Shown here: positions 19,978 to 28,335 of the stretch, piece by piece
How positions within the stretch are numbered: the first letter of the stretch is position 1
How the letters are laid out: each line of letters begins with the position of its first letter
Assembly (NCBI RefSeq): GCF_015140455.1
Contig: NZ_AP024094.1
Location: forward strand, 868,001 to 932,000
Reading direction: 5' to 3'
Length of the DNA stretch: 64,000 nucleotides
Source of the DNA: Jeongeupia sp. HS-3
GTDB taxonomy: Bacteria; Pseudomonadota; Gammaproteobacteria; Burkholderiales; Chitinibacteraceae
Made by a program: the position numbers and the translations under genes
Notes under the pieces: model-generated
Told to the model about the DNA's origin: nothing
Seen by the model: the letters and a program-made list of their open reading frames with translations, nothing else
Database searches by the model: none

Positions 19978-20298
19978 TCAGCGTGCGGCGTGCATCGCTA
20001 CCGCTGCGTGAGCCGGCTCTCGATCACGCATTGCAGCAAGGCGTAGCGTTTCGTACAGCTCGGGTTTCATTTCTTTCAGGTACTCGAGGATCTGGAAATC
20101 CTCGTTATTGATCTTGCTCAGATCGACCTGCTCGACATGAACGGCGCGCAAGAGTTCGCGCACCGGGCGTGGCATGTTTCGACCGCTTTCATAGCGCGAT
20201 CCGCCACTTTGCGTCACGCCAATCCTGCTCCAGAATTCCTGCTGGTTCAGGCCCAAGCGGCGACGAATCTCGCGCGGGTTCAGGGTGGATTCTTTCAT
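19978..20298 (-). CDS. Helix-turn-helix (XRE-type) DNA-binding protein
   Basis: The 106-residue protein has one Cro/C1-type domain at about residues 5-55: LNPREIRRRLGLNQQEFWSRIGVTQSGGSRYESGR, in which SGGSRYESGR takes the recognition-helix place. The rest (FQILEYLKEMKPELYETLRL) is helical and may mediate dimers. ATG 20298 is preceded by AGGAG; a frame extension to 20373 looks non-coding. It is divergent from the DUF455 gene and may regulate it or itself. Confidence 0.82.
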   Translation of the reverse strand: MKESTLNPREIRRRLGLNQQEFWSRIGVTQSGGSRYESGRNMPRPVRELLRAVHVEQVDLSKINNEDFQILEYLKEMKPELYETLRLAAMRDREPAHAAVAMHAAR

Positions 20299-20462
20299 TT
20301 TCAAGGGCTCCTCAACACAACTGGATAACGGCATAAACCTTGACGTCATCATAAAGTCGGGGCCGAGTTCCATACACGTAAGTATTTCCTGATGAACTTG
20401 TGATTTCTTTACGGTGCGACAGATTGAATAATTTCCATGGTGATGATTTCAATAAGCAACTA

Positions 20463-21236
20463 ATGGCCTATCGGGCGCTGATGGCGACGAGCCCGTCACA
20501 AAAACTTGCGCATGTGATTGAATTATTTGATGAACCCGTTGCGTCGGATGAGGTGATGCAGATCCGGCGTATCCCGGTGCCCGGGCGCCCGGATCGGCCC
20601 GTACTTGTTGCACCTGATGCGCTGACGCTTCGTGCCATTGCGACCGAAGCCGGTCGTGCGGCGCTACTGCATGCGATTGCCCATATCGAGTTCAATGCGA
20701 TCAATCTGGCGCTGGATGCGATTTACCGCTTTCCCGGGATGCCCGAGGCTTACTACGCCGACTGGGCGCAGGTTGCTCGCGAAGAGGCGCTGCACTTCAG
20801 CTTGCTGCGCGATCACCTGCAAACGCTCGGCTATGCCTACGGCGATTTCCCGGCGCATAACGGTTTGTGGGATATGGCGGTCAAGACCGATGACGATGTG
20901 ATGGCGCGCATGGCCTTGGTGCCGCGCATTCTTGAAGCGCGCGGTCTGGATGTGACGCCGGGGATACGTGAAAAGCTCAAGCAGAGCGGCGACCTGCGCG
21001 CTTGCGAGATCCTGGATGTGATCCTGCAGGACGAGATCGGCCATGTGCAGATCGGCAACCGCTGGTTTCACTGGTGCTGCGCCGAGCGCGGACTGGAGCC
21101 GGTCGCGACCTTTGTCCGCCTGCTGCGGGATTACGATGCGGTACTGCCGCGTGGCCGGCTCAACTATTCGGCGCGGCGTGCCGCGGGCTTCAGCGATGAG
21201 GAGCTGGCGCTGATCGAGTCGATCAAGCTGTCGTGA
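20463..21236 (+). CDS. DUF455 ferritin-like family protein
   Basis: The 257-residue protein fits DUF455, a ferritin-like four-helix family. Putative metal ligands are visible in the helices: HAIAHIEFNAINLALDAI (about residues 75-92), REEALHFSLLRDHL (about 108-121) and LQDEIGHVQIGNRWFHWCC (about 188-206), each with Glu and His in the spacing of di-iron carboxylate proteins. The reaction is unknown; some homologues lie near tRNA-modifying or alkylation genes. ATG 20463 starts at the usual MAYRALMA position, and an upstream in-frame GTG at 20400 seems too early. Confidence 0.82.
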   Translation: MAYRALMATSPSQKLAHVIELFDEPVASDEVMQIRRIPVPGRPDRPVLVAPDALTLRAIATEAGRAALLHAIAHIEFNAINLALDAIYRFPGMPEAYYADWAQVAREEALHFSLLRDHLQTLGYAYGDFPAHNGLWDMAVKTDDDVMARMALVPRILEARGLDVTPGIREKLKQSGDLRACEILDVILQDEIGHVQIGNRWFHWCCAERGLEPVATFVRLLRDYDAVLPRGRLNYSARRAAGFSDEELALIESIKLS

Positions 21237-21259
21237 GCGCCGCGATCCGTCGCGTGACC

Positions 21260-21538
21260 CTAACCGAGCTTGAGCTCCAGATCGTCGCGTTCGTTGGCGG
21301 CGTCGCGCAAGGTTGCAAGTAGCGCCGCATGCCGTTCCTGGCCGAGGTGAACCAGGGCGTCGGCGACATCGGGCCAGCGCAGCGTCAATGATCCTTCAAC
21401 GTCGGCCGAAAGCAGGTCGAACAGCGCATCGAGATTGCGGCCGAAATGCACCGGCAGCGGCAGTTGCCGGGCCAACTGGTCGTAGACGTCGTCAAGGCTG
21501 TGGATATCGTGCAGTAGTACATTGGTGTGCGAGGTCAT
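21260..21538 (-). CDS. Barstar-family ribonuclease inhibitor
   Basis: The 92-residue acidic protein matches barstar: HDIHSLDDVYDQLARQLPLP, then FGRNLDALFDLLSADVEG, where Gly-Arg-Asn-Leu-Asp-Ala and the following acidic helix form the barnase-binding face, and a C-terminal Leu/Glu strand. It should stay in the cytoplasm and neutralise the neighbouring barnase-like enzyme before export. It is the downstream gene of the pair, starting 11 bases after the nuclease stop. ATG 21538 is chosen; a longer frame runs through the nuclease gene. Confidence 0.9.
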   Translation of the reverse strand: MTSHTNVLLHDIHSLDDVYDQLARQLPLPVHFGRNLDALFDLLSADVEGSLTLRWPDVADALVHLGQERHAALLATLRDAANERDDLELKLG

Positions 21539-21549
21539 CGACGTGTCCC

Positions 21550-21981
21550 TTACGGCTGGCAAGCCGGTAGCTCGGTGAAGGTTTGATAATGGTCGACCGT
21601 GACGAAGCGACGACCCTGCGGCTCGAACACCAGCCGCTTGGCGCCACGCTTGCCGCCCTTGTAGTCGAGATCGGCTTCGCGGTACTGACCGCGTGGCAGC
21701 CGCTGTTCGCGATTGCCGAAGCGATCGCCGCCAATTGAATGGCCGGGCAGTGTTTGCCACAGGTTGCGCCCGGGCTTCCAGCCGGCCGCTTGGGCATCCC
21801 GCTTGGTGACATAACGCTCGGGCAGGGCGCCGCTCTTGGCGAGGCTGGAGAGCGCGGTGGCGAGTTCGCTGCGGTCCAGTCCTTGCGATGCGGCGAAGGT
21901 GTTGGCGACGTCGTCGCAGCGCGGTGCGGCCCAGGCGGGCAGGGCCGCCGCCAGCAGAAGGCCCAGTAACATCAGACGCAT
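21550..21981 (-). CDS. Secreted barnase-like ribonuclease
   Basis: The 143-residue protein has a signal peptide (LMLLGLLLAAALPAWA, cut near Ala18) and a barnase/T1-type microbial RNase domain. LPERYVTKRDAQAAGW, SIGGDRFGNRE and LPRGQYREADLDY are family segments. The expected catalytic residues are visible: Glu in READLDY, Arg in the GAKRLVF strand and His in DHYQTF near the C-terminus. Two Cys residues could form a disulfide after export. It probably acts outside the cell in nucleotide scavenging or competition. The barstar gene follows. Confidence 0.92.
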   Translation of the reverse strand: MRLMLLGLLLAAALPAWAAPRCDDVANTFAASQGLDRSELATALSSLAKSGALPERYVTKRDAQAAGWKPGRNLWQTLPGHSIGGDRFGNREQRLPRGQYREADLDYKGGKRGAKRLVFEPQGRRFVTVDHYQTFTELPACQP

Positions 21982-22012
21982 GAGGGTTCCGTTGCGGGTT
22001 TACGGGGATGGC

Positions 22013-22825
22013 TCAGGTGGATTCGGCGTTCAGCGGTGTCAATAGCACCAGTTTGAGTGCTTCATGATCGATCAGCTTGAACGACAGTTGATGATAGACG
22101 AGCAGGCCATCGTCCGGGTGCGCAAAGGCACGTTCGCCTCCCTGGCGTTCGAGCACATCATGGCGACGCCAGTACTCGGCAAATTCGGCACTGGCCTGTG
22201 ATAGCCGGGCGATCAGTTCGAGCAGCTGGCCATCGTCGACGATGGCGCGGGTATCGGCGCGGAACTCGGCGGCAAGGCGGCGCGCGCGGATTTCCCAATC
22301 GACCACCAGGGTTTTCGCCGCAGGATCGAGGAAAACGAACGCCAGCAAATTGGGGGGTGCACCTTCGCTTGGTGTCGCACTCAACCATTCGCCAAAAAGA
22401 TGGGCGGCCGGGGTGTTCCAGGCGAGCACATCCCAGCGCCGCCCCAATACATAGGCTGGCCCGGCAAAGCCGCGCAGCGCGGCTTCGAGTACGCCGGGGG
22501 AAACATCGTGCTCGGCGCGCAGTTGCTGCGGATCGTGTCGCTCGGCGAGTTCGAACAGATAGGCGCGCTGCGATCGGTCCATGCGCAGCGCGATGGCCAA
22601 TCGATCAAGCGCATCGGCCGAGACGCTGATCTCCCGGCCTTGCTCGATCCAGGTGTACCAGGTCGGGCTGATGCCGCAGAGTTGGGCGACTTCTTCGCGC
22701 CGCAGCCCGGCGGTGCGACGGCGTGCGCCGGCGGGGAAGCCGAACGCCGCCGGCTCGCATTGCTGGCGCAAACTCATCAGGAAGTCGCCGAGTTCCTTGC
22801 GGCGAATCGACGCGCTGGTGGACAT
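22013..22825 (-). CDS. MmyB-like helix-turn-helix transcriptional regulator
   Basis: The 270-residue protein has an N-terminal XRE domain (RRTAGLRREEVAQLCGISPTWYTWIEQGR, about residues 36-64) followed by the MmyB-type ligand-binding domain (about 105-265) with PAYVLGRRWDVLAWNTPAAHLF and the C-terminal HPDDGLLVYHQLSFKL. Known relatives bind fatty-acid-like ligands and regulate adjacent oxidoreductase genes; no such gene lies next to this one. The intergenic region upstream has a matching palindrome at 22844-22883, suggesting self-regulation. Confidence 0.9.
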   Translation of the reverse strand: MSTSASIRRKELGDFLMSLRQQCEPAAFGFPAGARRRTAGLRREEVAQLCGISPTWYTWIEQGREISVSADALDRLAIALRMDRSQRAYLFELAERHDPQQLRAEHDVSPGVLEAALRGFAGPAYVLGRRWDVLAWNTPAAHLFGEWLSATPSEGAPPNLLAFVFLDPAAKTLVVDWEIRARRLAAEFRADTRAIVDDGQLLELIARLSQASAEFAEYWRRHDVLERQGGERAFAHPDDGLLVYHQLSFKLIDHEALKLVLLTPLNAEST

Positions 22826-22843
22826 GTTCGGCCTTTGGCTGTT

Positions 22844-22883
22844 ACTGGTTATACCAGTATAAATGCTAAACTTGTTCCAGTAT
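22844..22883. promoter_or_regulatory. Candidate operator of the MmyB-like regulator
   Basis: TTATAC and GTATAA form a palindrome around CA at 22849-22862, overlapping a second inverted repeat ACTGG/CCAGT at 22844-22858. CCAGTAT recurs at 22877-22883, 23 bases after the first copy. The site lies 19-58 bases upstream of the regulator start, where autorepression would be expected. Confidence 0.5.
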
Positions 22884-22955
22884 CAAAACGCCTCTAACCT
22901 AGCCTCAATCAGGAACGGGGCTGCGATGCTGGCCTCAGCCTGCGGTGGCTGCCGT

Positions 22956-22975
22956 AGCGTGATCCAGGTCACGCT
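22956..22975. promoter_or_regulatory. CRP-like palindrome upstream of leuC
   Basis: AGCGTGA (22956-22962) and TCACGCT (22969-22975) are perfect 7-base inverted repeats with a 6-base spacer, which fits the CRP/Vfr layout GTGA-N6-TCAC. It lies 60 bases upstream of the leuC start. Which regulator binds is not known. Confidence 0.45.
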
Positions 22976-23035
22976 GCATCTTGGGTGGCGCGGTATTATC
23001 ATGCCGTGAATTCACGGTTTTCTTCTGGAACGAAC

Positions 23036-24445
23036 ATGGCCGCACAGACGCTTTACGACAAACTCTGGCATTCGCACGTAGTCAGCGAGGAAGCCGACGG
23101 TACCTGTCTGCTCTATATCGATCGCCACCTGGTCCACGAAGTGACCAGCCCGCAGGCGTTCGAAGGACTCAAGCTCGCCGGCCGCAAGCCGTGGCGCATT
23201 CATTCGGTGGTCGCGACCGCCGACCACAACACGCCGACCGATCATTGGGAACTGGGCATCACCGATCCGATTTCGCGCCAGCAGGTTGAAACGCTGGATG
23301 CCAACATCAAGGAATTCGGCGCGCTTGCCTATTTCCCGTTCAAGGACAAGCGTCAGGGCATCGTCCACGTGGTCGGCCCGGAAAGTGGTGCAACGCTGCC
23401 GGGGATGACCGTCGTCTGTGGCGACAGCCATACCTCGACGCACGGTGCCTTTGGTGCCTTGGCGCACGGCATCGGCACGTCCGAGGTCGAGCATGTGATG
23501 GCGACGCAGTGCCTGGTGGCGAAGAAATCCAAGGCAATGCTGGTACGCGTTGACGGCCAGTTGGGTCGCGGCGTGACCGCCAAGGATGTCGCCTTGGCCA
23601 TCATCGGCAAGATCGGCACCGCTGGCGGTACCGGCTATGCGATCGAGTTTGGCGGCAGTGCGATTCGCGGTCTCTCGATGGAAGGCCGGATGACCTTGTG
23701 CAATATGGCGATCGAAGGCGGCGCCCGTGCCGGCATGGTTGCGGTCGATCAAACGACGATCGACTACGTCAAAGGCCGGCCGTTCGCACCGACGCCGGCG
23801 CAGTGGGATGCCGCCGTCGCCAACTGGCGCACCTTGGTGTCCGATGATGGCGCCGTGTTCGATGCCGTGGTCGAGTTGAAGGCCGAAGAGATTGATCCGC
23901 AAGTGACTTGGGGTACTTCGCCCGAGCAGGTGTTGTCGGTGAATGGCCGCGTGCCGGATCCGGCCGAGCAGACCGATGCGGTGAAGAAGGACAGCTACGA
24001 GCGCGCACTGGCCTATATGGGCTTGTCGGCCAACATGCCGATTACCGATATTCCGGTCGACAAGGTGTTTATCGGCTCCTGTACCAATTCGCGGATCGAA
24101 GACTTGCGCGCCGCCGCTTCGGTGGTCAAGGGCAAGAAGAAGGCCGATTCGGTCAAACTGGTGCTGATCGTCCCGGGCTCGGGTCTGGTGAAGGCACAAG
24201 CCGAGGCCGAAGGATTGGACAAAATCTTCATCGATGCCGGTTTTGAGTGGCGCGAGCCGGGTTGCTCGATGTGTCTGGCGATGAATGCCGACCGGCTGGC
24301 GCCAGGCGAGCGTTGCGCCTCGACCAGCAACCGCAACTTTGAAGGCCGTCAGGGGCAAGGGGGGCGTACCCATCTGGTCAGCCCGGAAATGGCCGCCGCT
24401 GCGGCGATCGCCGGTCATTTCGTCGATGTACGCACTTTTGCGTAA
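23036..24445 (+). CDS. leuC: 3-isopropylmalate dehydratase large subunit
   Basis: The 469-residue subunit of isopropylmalate isomerase binds a 4Fe-4S cluster through Cys residues visible in [15 protein letters not shown] (about residue 347) and GCSMCLAMN (about 407-415), with aconitase-type motifs [26 protein letters not shown] before them. It isomerises 2- to 3-isopropylmalate in leucine synthesis with LeuD. ATG 23036 gives the family N-terminus [12 protein letters not shown]; an upstream frame to 22985 is unlikely. An entericidin-like gene separates it from leuD. Confidence 0.97.
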   Translation: MAAQTLYDKLWHSHVVSEEADGTCLLYIDRHLVHEVTSPQAFEGLKLAGRKPWRIHSVVATADHNTPTDHWELGITDPISRQQVETLDANIKEFGALAYFPFKDKRQGIVHVVGPESGATLPGMTVVCGDSHTSTHGAFGALAHGIGTSEVEHVMATQCLVAKKSKAMLVRVDGQLGRGVTAKDVALAIIGKIGTAGGTGYAIEFGGSAIRGLSMEGRMTLCNMAIEGGARAGMVAVDQTTIDYVKGRPFAPTPAQWDAAVANWRTLVSDDGAVFDAVVELKAEEIDPQVTWGTSPEQVLSVNGRVPDPAEQTDAVKKDSYERALAYMGLSANMPITDIPVDKVFIGSCTNSRIEDLRAAASVVKGKKKADSVKLVLIVPGSGLVKAQAEAEGLDKIFIDAGFEWREPGCSMCLAMNADRLAPGERCASTSNRNFEGRQGQGGRTHLVSPEMAAAAAIAGHFVDVRTFA

Positions 24446-24489
24446 GTCGGCGCTCTAACCCTTTTTAAGATTTGCTGGAGTTTGCAATC

Positions 24490-24615
24490 ATGAAATCGAT
24501 TTTCCTTATCGCCGTCGTTGCCGCATTGACCCTGTCGGGCTGTAACACCATGAAAGGGTTTGGCCAGGACGTGCAGAAGGTCGGTGGCAAGATCGAAAAC
24601 GCCGGTAGCAAATAA
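24490..24615 (+). CDS. Entericidin-like small lipoprotein
   Basis: The 41-residue protein has a lipoprotein signal peptide (KSIFLIAVVAALTLSGC) with the lipobox LSGC and the lipidated Cys at residue 18, then NTMKGFGQDVQKVGGKIENAG, the EcnA/EcnB pattern of an amphipathic Gly-rich helix. Such lipoproteins sit in the membrane and are described in E. coli as a toxin/antidote pair; only one copy is present here. It lies between leuC and leuD with 44- and 51-base spacers, the same strand, so it is probably cotranscribed with leucine genes. Confidence 0.88.
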   Translation: MKSIFLIAVVAALTLSGCNTMKGFGQDVQKVGGKIENAGSK

Positions 24616-24666
24616 TTCGGTTGCCACGGCCGGCATGCGTGCCGCCGTGGCCGCGAGGAATCCGCA

Positions 24667-25305
24667 ATGAAAGCCTTTACCCAATTGAATGGTCTGGTTT
24701 GTCCGCTCGATCGCGCCAATGTCGATACCGATGCGATCATCCCGAAGCAGTTTTTGAAGTCGATCAAACGCTCGGGCTTTGGCCCGAATCTGTTTGATGA
24801 ATGGCGTTATCTCGACCACGGTGAGCCGGGCATGGATAACAGCCAGCGCGCGATCAATCCGGAGTTCGTGCTCAACTTCCCGCGTTTCTCCGGCGCGCAA
24901 GTGCTGCTGGCACGTGACAACTTCGGCTGTGGTTCGAGCCGGGAGCATGCGCCGTGGGCAATTGATGACTACGGTTTCCGCGTGGTGATCGCGCCGAGCT
25001 TCGCCGACATCTTCTTCAACAACTGCTACAAGAACGCCTTGCTGCCGATCGTGCTGCCGGCGGGGATTGTCGATCAGCTTTTCGCCGAGTGCGAGGCGCA
25101 GGAAGGCTATCGCCTGAATGTGGATCTGGAAACGCAAACCGTGACCACGCCGTCGGGGCAGTCGTTCGGTTTTGAGATCACCGCGCACCGCAAGCATTGT
25201 CTGTTGAACGGGCTCGACGAAATTGGCTTGACGCTGGCCCATGCCGACGAAATTCGCAGCTTTGAAGAAAAGCATCGCGAAGCGAAGCCCTGGCTGTTTG
25301 TCTAG
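24667..25305 (+). CDS. leuD: 3-isopropylmalate dehydratase small subunit
   Basis: The 212-residue swivel-domain subunit pairs with Leu[19 protein letters not shown] near the N-terminus and [33 protein letters not shown] (about residues 80-112) are family signatures with substrate-recognition residues. Length matches the bacterial type. A GAGGA ribosome site precedes the ATG. leuB follows after nagB and an unknown gene, not directly. Confidence 0.97.
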   Translation: MKAFTQLNGLVCPLDRANVDTDAIIPKQFLKSIKRSGFGPNLFDEWRYLDHGEPGMDNSQRAINPEFVLNFPRFSGAQVLLARDNFGCGSSREHAPWAIDDYGFRVVIAPSFADIFFNNCYKNALLPIVLPAGIVDQLFAECEAQEGYRLNVDLETQTVTTPSGQSFGFEITAHRKHCLLNGLDEIGLTLAHADEIRSFEEKHREAKPWLFV

Positions 25306-25404
25306 CCGGTTTGGGTTGCGAAAAATTGGGGGAGGTCAATACGGCCTCCACCTGATTTGTCGTATAGTTATATGTTTTCTTGCCTACCCGGAAAGAGTAA
25401 AACC

Positions 25405-26139
25405 ATGATCCTGCATAAATTCAAAAATCAAGCCGATCTCGACCGCGCTGCCGCCGACCTGTTCATCTCCGTTGTTCGCGCCAAGCCGAATGCCGTGCTC
25501 GGCATGGCTACTGGCGGTACGCCGGTTGGCCTGTATAAAGAGATCGTCAAGACCTACCAGCAGGGCCTGGTCAGCTTCAAGGAAGTCACGACCTTCAACC
25601 TCGACGAATACGTCGGCCTGCCGGTGACGCATCCGGAATCGTATCGCAGCTTCATGCAGACGAATCTGTTCGATCACATCGACATTCAGTCGCAAAACAC
25701 CCACGTGCCGAACGGCAATGCCGACGATATCGATGGCGAAGGCCGCCGTTACGACGAAGCGATTTACCAGCAAGGTTCGGTCGACATGCAGCTGCTGGGT
25801 ATCGGCGGCAACGGCCATATCGGTTTCAACGAGCCGGACGACGAACTCTCGCGCTTCACCCACAAGGTCACGCTGAAGCAAGCTACGCGTGAAGCCAACA
25901 AGCGCTTCTTCAATTCGATCGACGAAGTCCCGACGCACGCGATCACCATGGGCATGGGCTCGATCCTGCATGCCAAGGCGATCCTGCTGGTCGTGAAGGG
26001 CCAGGAAAAGGCCGAGATTCTTGATCGCACGCTGAACGGCCCGATCACCACCCAGGTGCCGGCATCGTTGCTGCAAACGCACCCGCGCGTGATCGTGATG
26101 ACCGACTGCGATGTGACCTACAAGGTTTCGCACTCGTAA
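25405..26139 (+). CDS. nagB: Glucosamine-6-phosphate deaminase (short, B. subtilis type)
   Basis: The 244-residue enzyme converts glucosamine-6-phosphate to fructose-6-phosphate and ammonia. ATGGTPVGLYKEIV (about residues 32-45), FNLDEYVGLP with the catalytic Asp pair, and LGIGGNGHIGFNEP with the catalytic His are visible. It is about 20 residues shorter than E. coli NagB and lacks the C-terminal tail that carries part of the GlcNAc-6P allosteric site there, so it is probably not allosteric. No nagA or transporter is adjacent. ATG 25405 is chosen; the upstream codons to 25357 look non-coding. A terminator follows. Confidence 0.95.
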   Translation: MILHKFKNQADLDRAAADLFISVVRAKPNAVLGMATGGTPVGLYKEIVKTYQQGLVSFKEVTTFNLDEYVGLPVTHPESYRSFMQTNLFDHIDIQSQNTHVPNGNADDIDGEGRRYDEAIYQQGSVDMQLLGIGGNGHIGFNEPDDELSRFTHKVTLKQATREANKRFFNSIDEVPTHAITMGMGSILHAKAILLVVKGQEKAEILDRTLNGPITTQVPASLLQTHPRVIVMTDCDVTYKVSHS

Positions 26140-26153
26140 TCGACTGCGCAAAC

Positions 26154-26179
26154 AAAAAGCGGGAGCGATCCCGCTTTTT
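26154..26179 (+). terminator. Intrinsic terminator after nagB
   Basis: AAAAAGCGGGA (26154-26164) pairs with TCCCGCTTTTT (26169-26179) around a GCGA tetraloop. Confidence 0.92.
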
Positions 26180-26241
26180 ATTTGCCCGCTATTCGTAAAT
26201 ATACAATATCAATATAAAAACAGACTCATTGGATTTGCTGT

Positions 26242-27036
26242 ATGGCACTGAATAAACAGGCATCGGCGATTGTGCTCGCCGCTACACTATTTCCCGCACC
26301 GGCCGTATTGGCCGCAGGTACGCAGGCTGATGCTGGCAAGGTCGCGACCAAGGCCAGCGGCTCTGAAGAAGCACAAATGCTTTTCTGGAGCAGTATCAAG
26401 GACAGCAAGGACTCGGCCGAATTTCAGGCGTACCTGGATCAGTACCCGAACGGTGTGTACACCAAGCTGGCCGAGATTAAGCTTGCCAAACTAAAAAAAC
26501 AGCCGAGCGTTGTTGCGGCGGCTAGAGTGTCAACCGCATCGCTTGGTACGACTGCGGCTCCGGGTGGCGCGGGTGAGCTCAAATATCGGGTTAGCTACGG
26601 TAGTGGCCGGGTGCAGGCGCTGATCTTGCGCTTTGATGGCAAGGCGTGGGTCAGCAATGATCCGGTCGACCGGCATGGATGTCTGTTAGGGGCGATTACC
26701 GACATTGCTTCCGGTTTGGGCGTGCTTGATGCGCAGCAGTTGCTCGACGAGGCCGCGAAGGGATTGGGTGTTGTCTATAAGCGTAAGGTCTTCAACTATA
26801 GCGGTATTCAGGCGCAGAGCTGGTACAAGTACACGCAGGCGGTGGACGATGGCGGCCTGACTCGGTTGAAAATCGAAGGGAATGAGCGTGGCGTGGCGCG
26901 CAGCTATACGCGCTATGGGAGTGAATTCGTCATCAGTGTGGCGATTGATTCGCGACGCGGCGTATTAACGTCGATTCAGTCCCTCTTTACGGAGGGCGGT
27001 CTTCGTGCTTCGTGTGACGTGATGCTCGCCGACTAG
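26242..27036 (+). CDS. Exported protein of unknown function with a TPR-like N-terminal segment
   Basis: The 264-residue protein has a signal peptide (ASAIVLAATLFPAPAVLAAG, cut near residue 25). Residues about 41-86 contain MLFWSSIKDSKDSAEFQAYLDQYPNG, the repeat that often follows caspase-like or peptidoglycan-associated domains. The C-terminal half (about 110-264) is a beta-rich region with a Cys pair at its ends that I do not recognise. It lies between nagB and leuB on the same strand, but a terminator separates it from nagB and an AT-rich stretch at 26195-26235 may hold its own promoter. Confidence 0.8.
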   Translation: MALNKQASAIVLAATLFPAPAVLAAGTQADAGKVATKASGSEEAQMLFWSSIKDSKDSAEFQAYLDQYPNGVYTKLAEIKLAKLKKQPSVVAAARVSTASLGTTAAPGGAGELKYRVSYGSGRVQALILRFDGKAWVSNDPVDRHGCLLGAITDIASGLGVLDAQQLLDEAAKGLGVVYKRKVFNYSGIQAQSWYKYTQAVDDGGLTRLKIEGNERGVARSYTRYGSEFVISVAIDSRRGVLTSIQSLFTEGGLRASCDVMLAD

Positions 27037-27093
27037 GTATTCCAATTGCGCCGCTTGGCGGTGTACGTTTCAACACTAAGAGTGAGCAAGACT

Positions 27094-28158
27094 ATGAAAG
27101 TACTGATTCTGCCCGGTGACGGCATTGGCCCCGAGATCGTTGCGCAAGCCAAAAAAGTGCTCAACGCACTGCAAAAAGACGGCCTGAATGTTGAGCTGAG
27201 CGAAGCGCCGCTCGGTGGTGCCGCCTACGACGCCTACGGTGCGCCGTATCCCGAGTTCACCCAGAAGCTGGCGCGCGAAGCCGATGCGATCTTGCTCGGT
27301 GCCGTTGGCGGCCCGCAATACGATCAGCTTGATCGCCCGCTGCGCCCGGAGCGTGGCCTTCTGGGGATTCGCAAGGATCTGGGCCTGTTCGCCAATCTGC
27401 GTCCGGCCATTCTGTACCCGGAACTCGCCAACGCCTCGACCTTGAAGCCCGAAGTCGTATCGGGCCTCGATATCCTGATCGTGCGCGAGCTGACCGGTGA
27501 CATCTATTTCGGCCAGCCGCGCGGTATCCGCATCAACGAAGCCGGCGAGCGCGAAGGTTTCAACACCATGCTGTACGCCGAGTCGGAAATCCGCCGGATC
27601 GCCCACGTCGCGTTCCGCGCGGCGCAAAAGCGCGGCAAGAAGCTGTGTTCGGTCGACAAGGCCAATGTGCTCGAGACGACCGAGTTCTGGAAAGAAATCA
27701 TGACCGACGTCGCCAAGGAGTATCCGGACGTCGAGCTCAGCCATATGTACGTCGACAACGCGGCGATGCAGCTGGTGCGCGCGCCGAAGCAGTTCGATGT
27801 GATGGTCACCGGCAATATCTTCGGCGACATCCTCTCGGATCAGGCGTCGATGCTGACCGGTTCGATCGGCATGCTGCCGTCGGCGTCGCTCGACCAGAAC
27901 GGCAAGGGCCTGTACGAACCGAGCCATGGTTCGGCGCCGGACATCGCCGGCAAGGACATCGCCAATCCGCTGGCGACAATTTTGTCGCTGGCGATGATGT
28001 TGCGCTATAGCCTGAACGCCGAAGCCGCTGCGGTTCGCGTCGAGAACGCCGTCAAGGCCGTGCTCGCCAAGGGGCTGCGCACCGCCGATATCTATGAAGC
28101 GGGCACCGAGAAGGTGAGCTGCTCGCAGATGGGCGATGCGGTGGTTGCGGCACTGTAA
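27094..28158 (+). CDS. leuB: 3-isopropylmalate dehydrogenase
   Basis: The 354-residue NAD-dependent dehydrogenase oxidatively decarboxylates 3-isopropylmalate. [18 protein letters not shown] starts the protein, [14 protein letters not shown] (about residues 135-148) carries the catalytic Arg region, and the metal-binding Asp residues are in [25 protein letters not shown]. The C-terminal [19 protein letters not shown] binds NAD. ATG 27094 gives the standard N-terminus; frame upstream to 27046 is unlikely. A terminator follows. Confidence 0.97.
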   Translation: MKVLILPGDGIGPEIVAQAKKVLNALQKDGLNVELSEAPLGGAAYDAYGAPYPEFTQKLAREADAILLGAVGGPQYDQLDRPLRPERGLLGIRKDLGLFANLRPAILYPELANASTLKPEVVSGLDILIVRELTGDIYFGQPRGIRINEAGEREGFNTMLYAESEIRRIAHVAFRAAQKRGKKLCSVDKANVLETTEFWKEIMTDVAKEYPDVELSHMYVDNAAMQLVRAPKQFDVMVTGNIFGDILSDQASMLTGSIGMLPSASLDQNGKGLYEPSHGSAPDIAGKDIANPLATILSLAMMLRYSLNAEAAAVRVENAVKAVLAKGLRTADIYEAGTEKVSCSQMGDAVVAAL

Positions 28159-28174
28159 AACGCGCGACGCGTGT

Positions 28175-28203
28175 AAAAAGGCGCCGCCTGGCGGTGCCTT
28201 TTT
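28175..28203 (+). terminator. Intrinsic terminator after leuB
   Basis: The A-run plus GGCGCCGCC pairs with GGCGGTGCC plus five T residues, with one G-T pair. Confidence 0.85.
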
Positions 28204-28273
28204 CATTTTCATGACCGGGGCTTCCGTTGCCGGGCTGTTCCGGGGGGCGAAGTGCCGATAGTCACCGGGATAG

Positions 28274-28300
28274 TCCACGAGCCAAAAAAAAGGCGACCGA
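28274..28300 (-). terminator. Intrinsic terminator of the porin gene
   Basis: Read on the minus strand, AAAGGCGAC (28300-28292) pairs with GTCGCCTTT (28287-28279) around TTCG and is followed by a further run of T residues. It lies 35 bases beyond the porin stop. Confidence 0.9.
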
Positions 28301-28335
28301 AGTCGCCTTTCAAGTTCTCGTATCTAGGTAAAGCG

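Noticed and set aside
25319-25404. Regulatory hairpin or riboswitch before nagB (GGAGG and CCTCC arms near 25331-25350).
   Set aside because: The stem is only five base pairs, lacks a T-tract, and no known ligand-binding core is visible.
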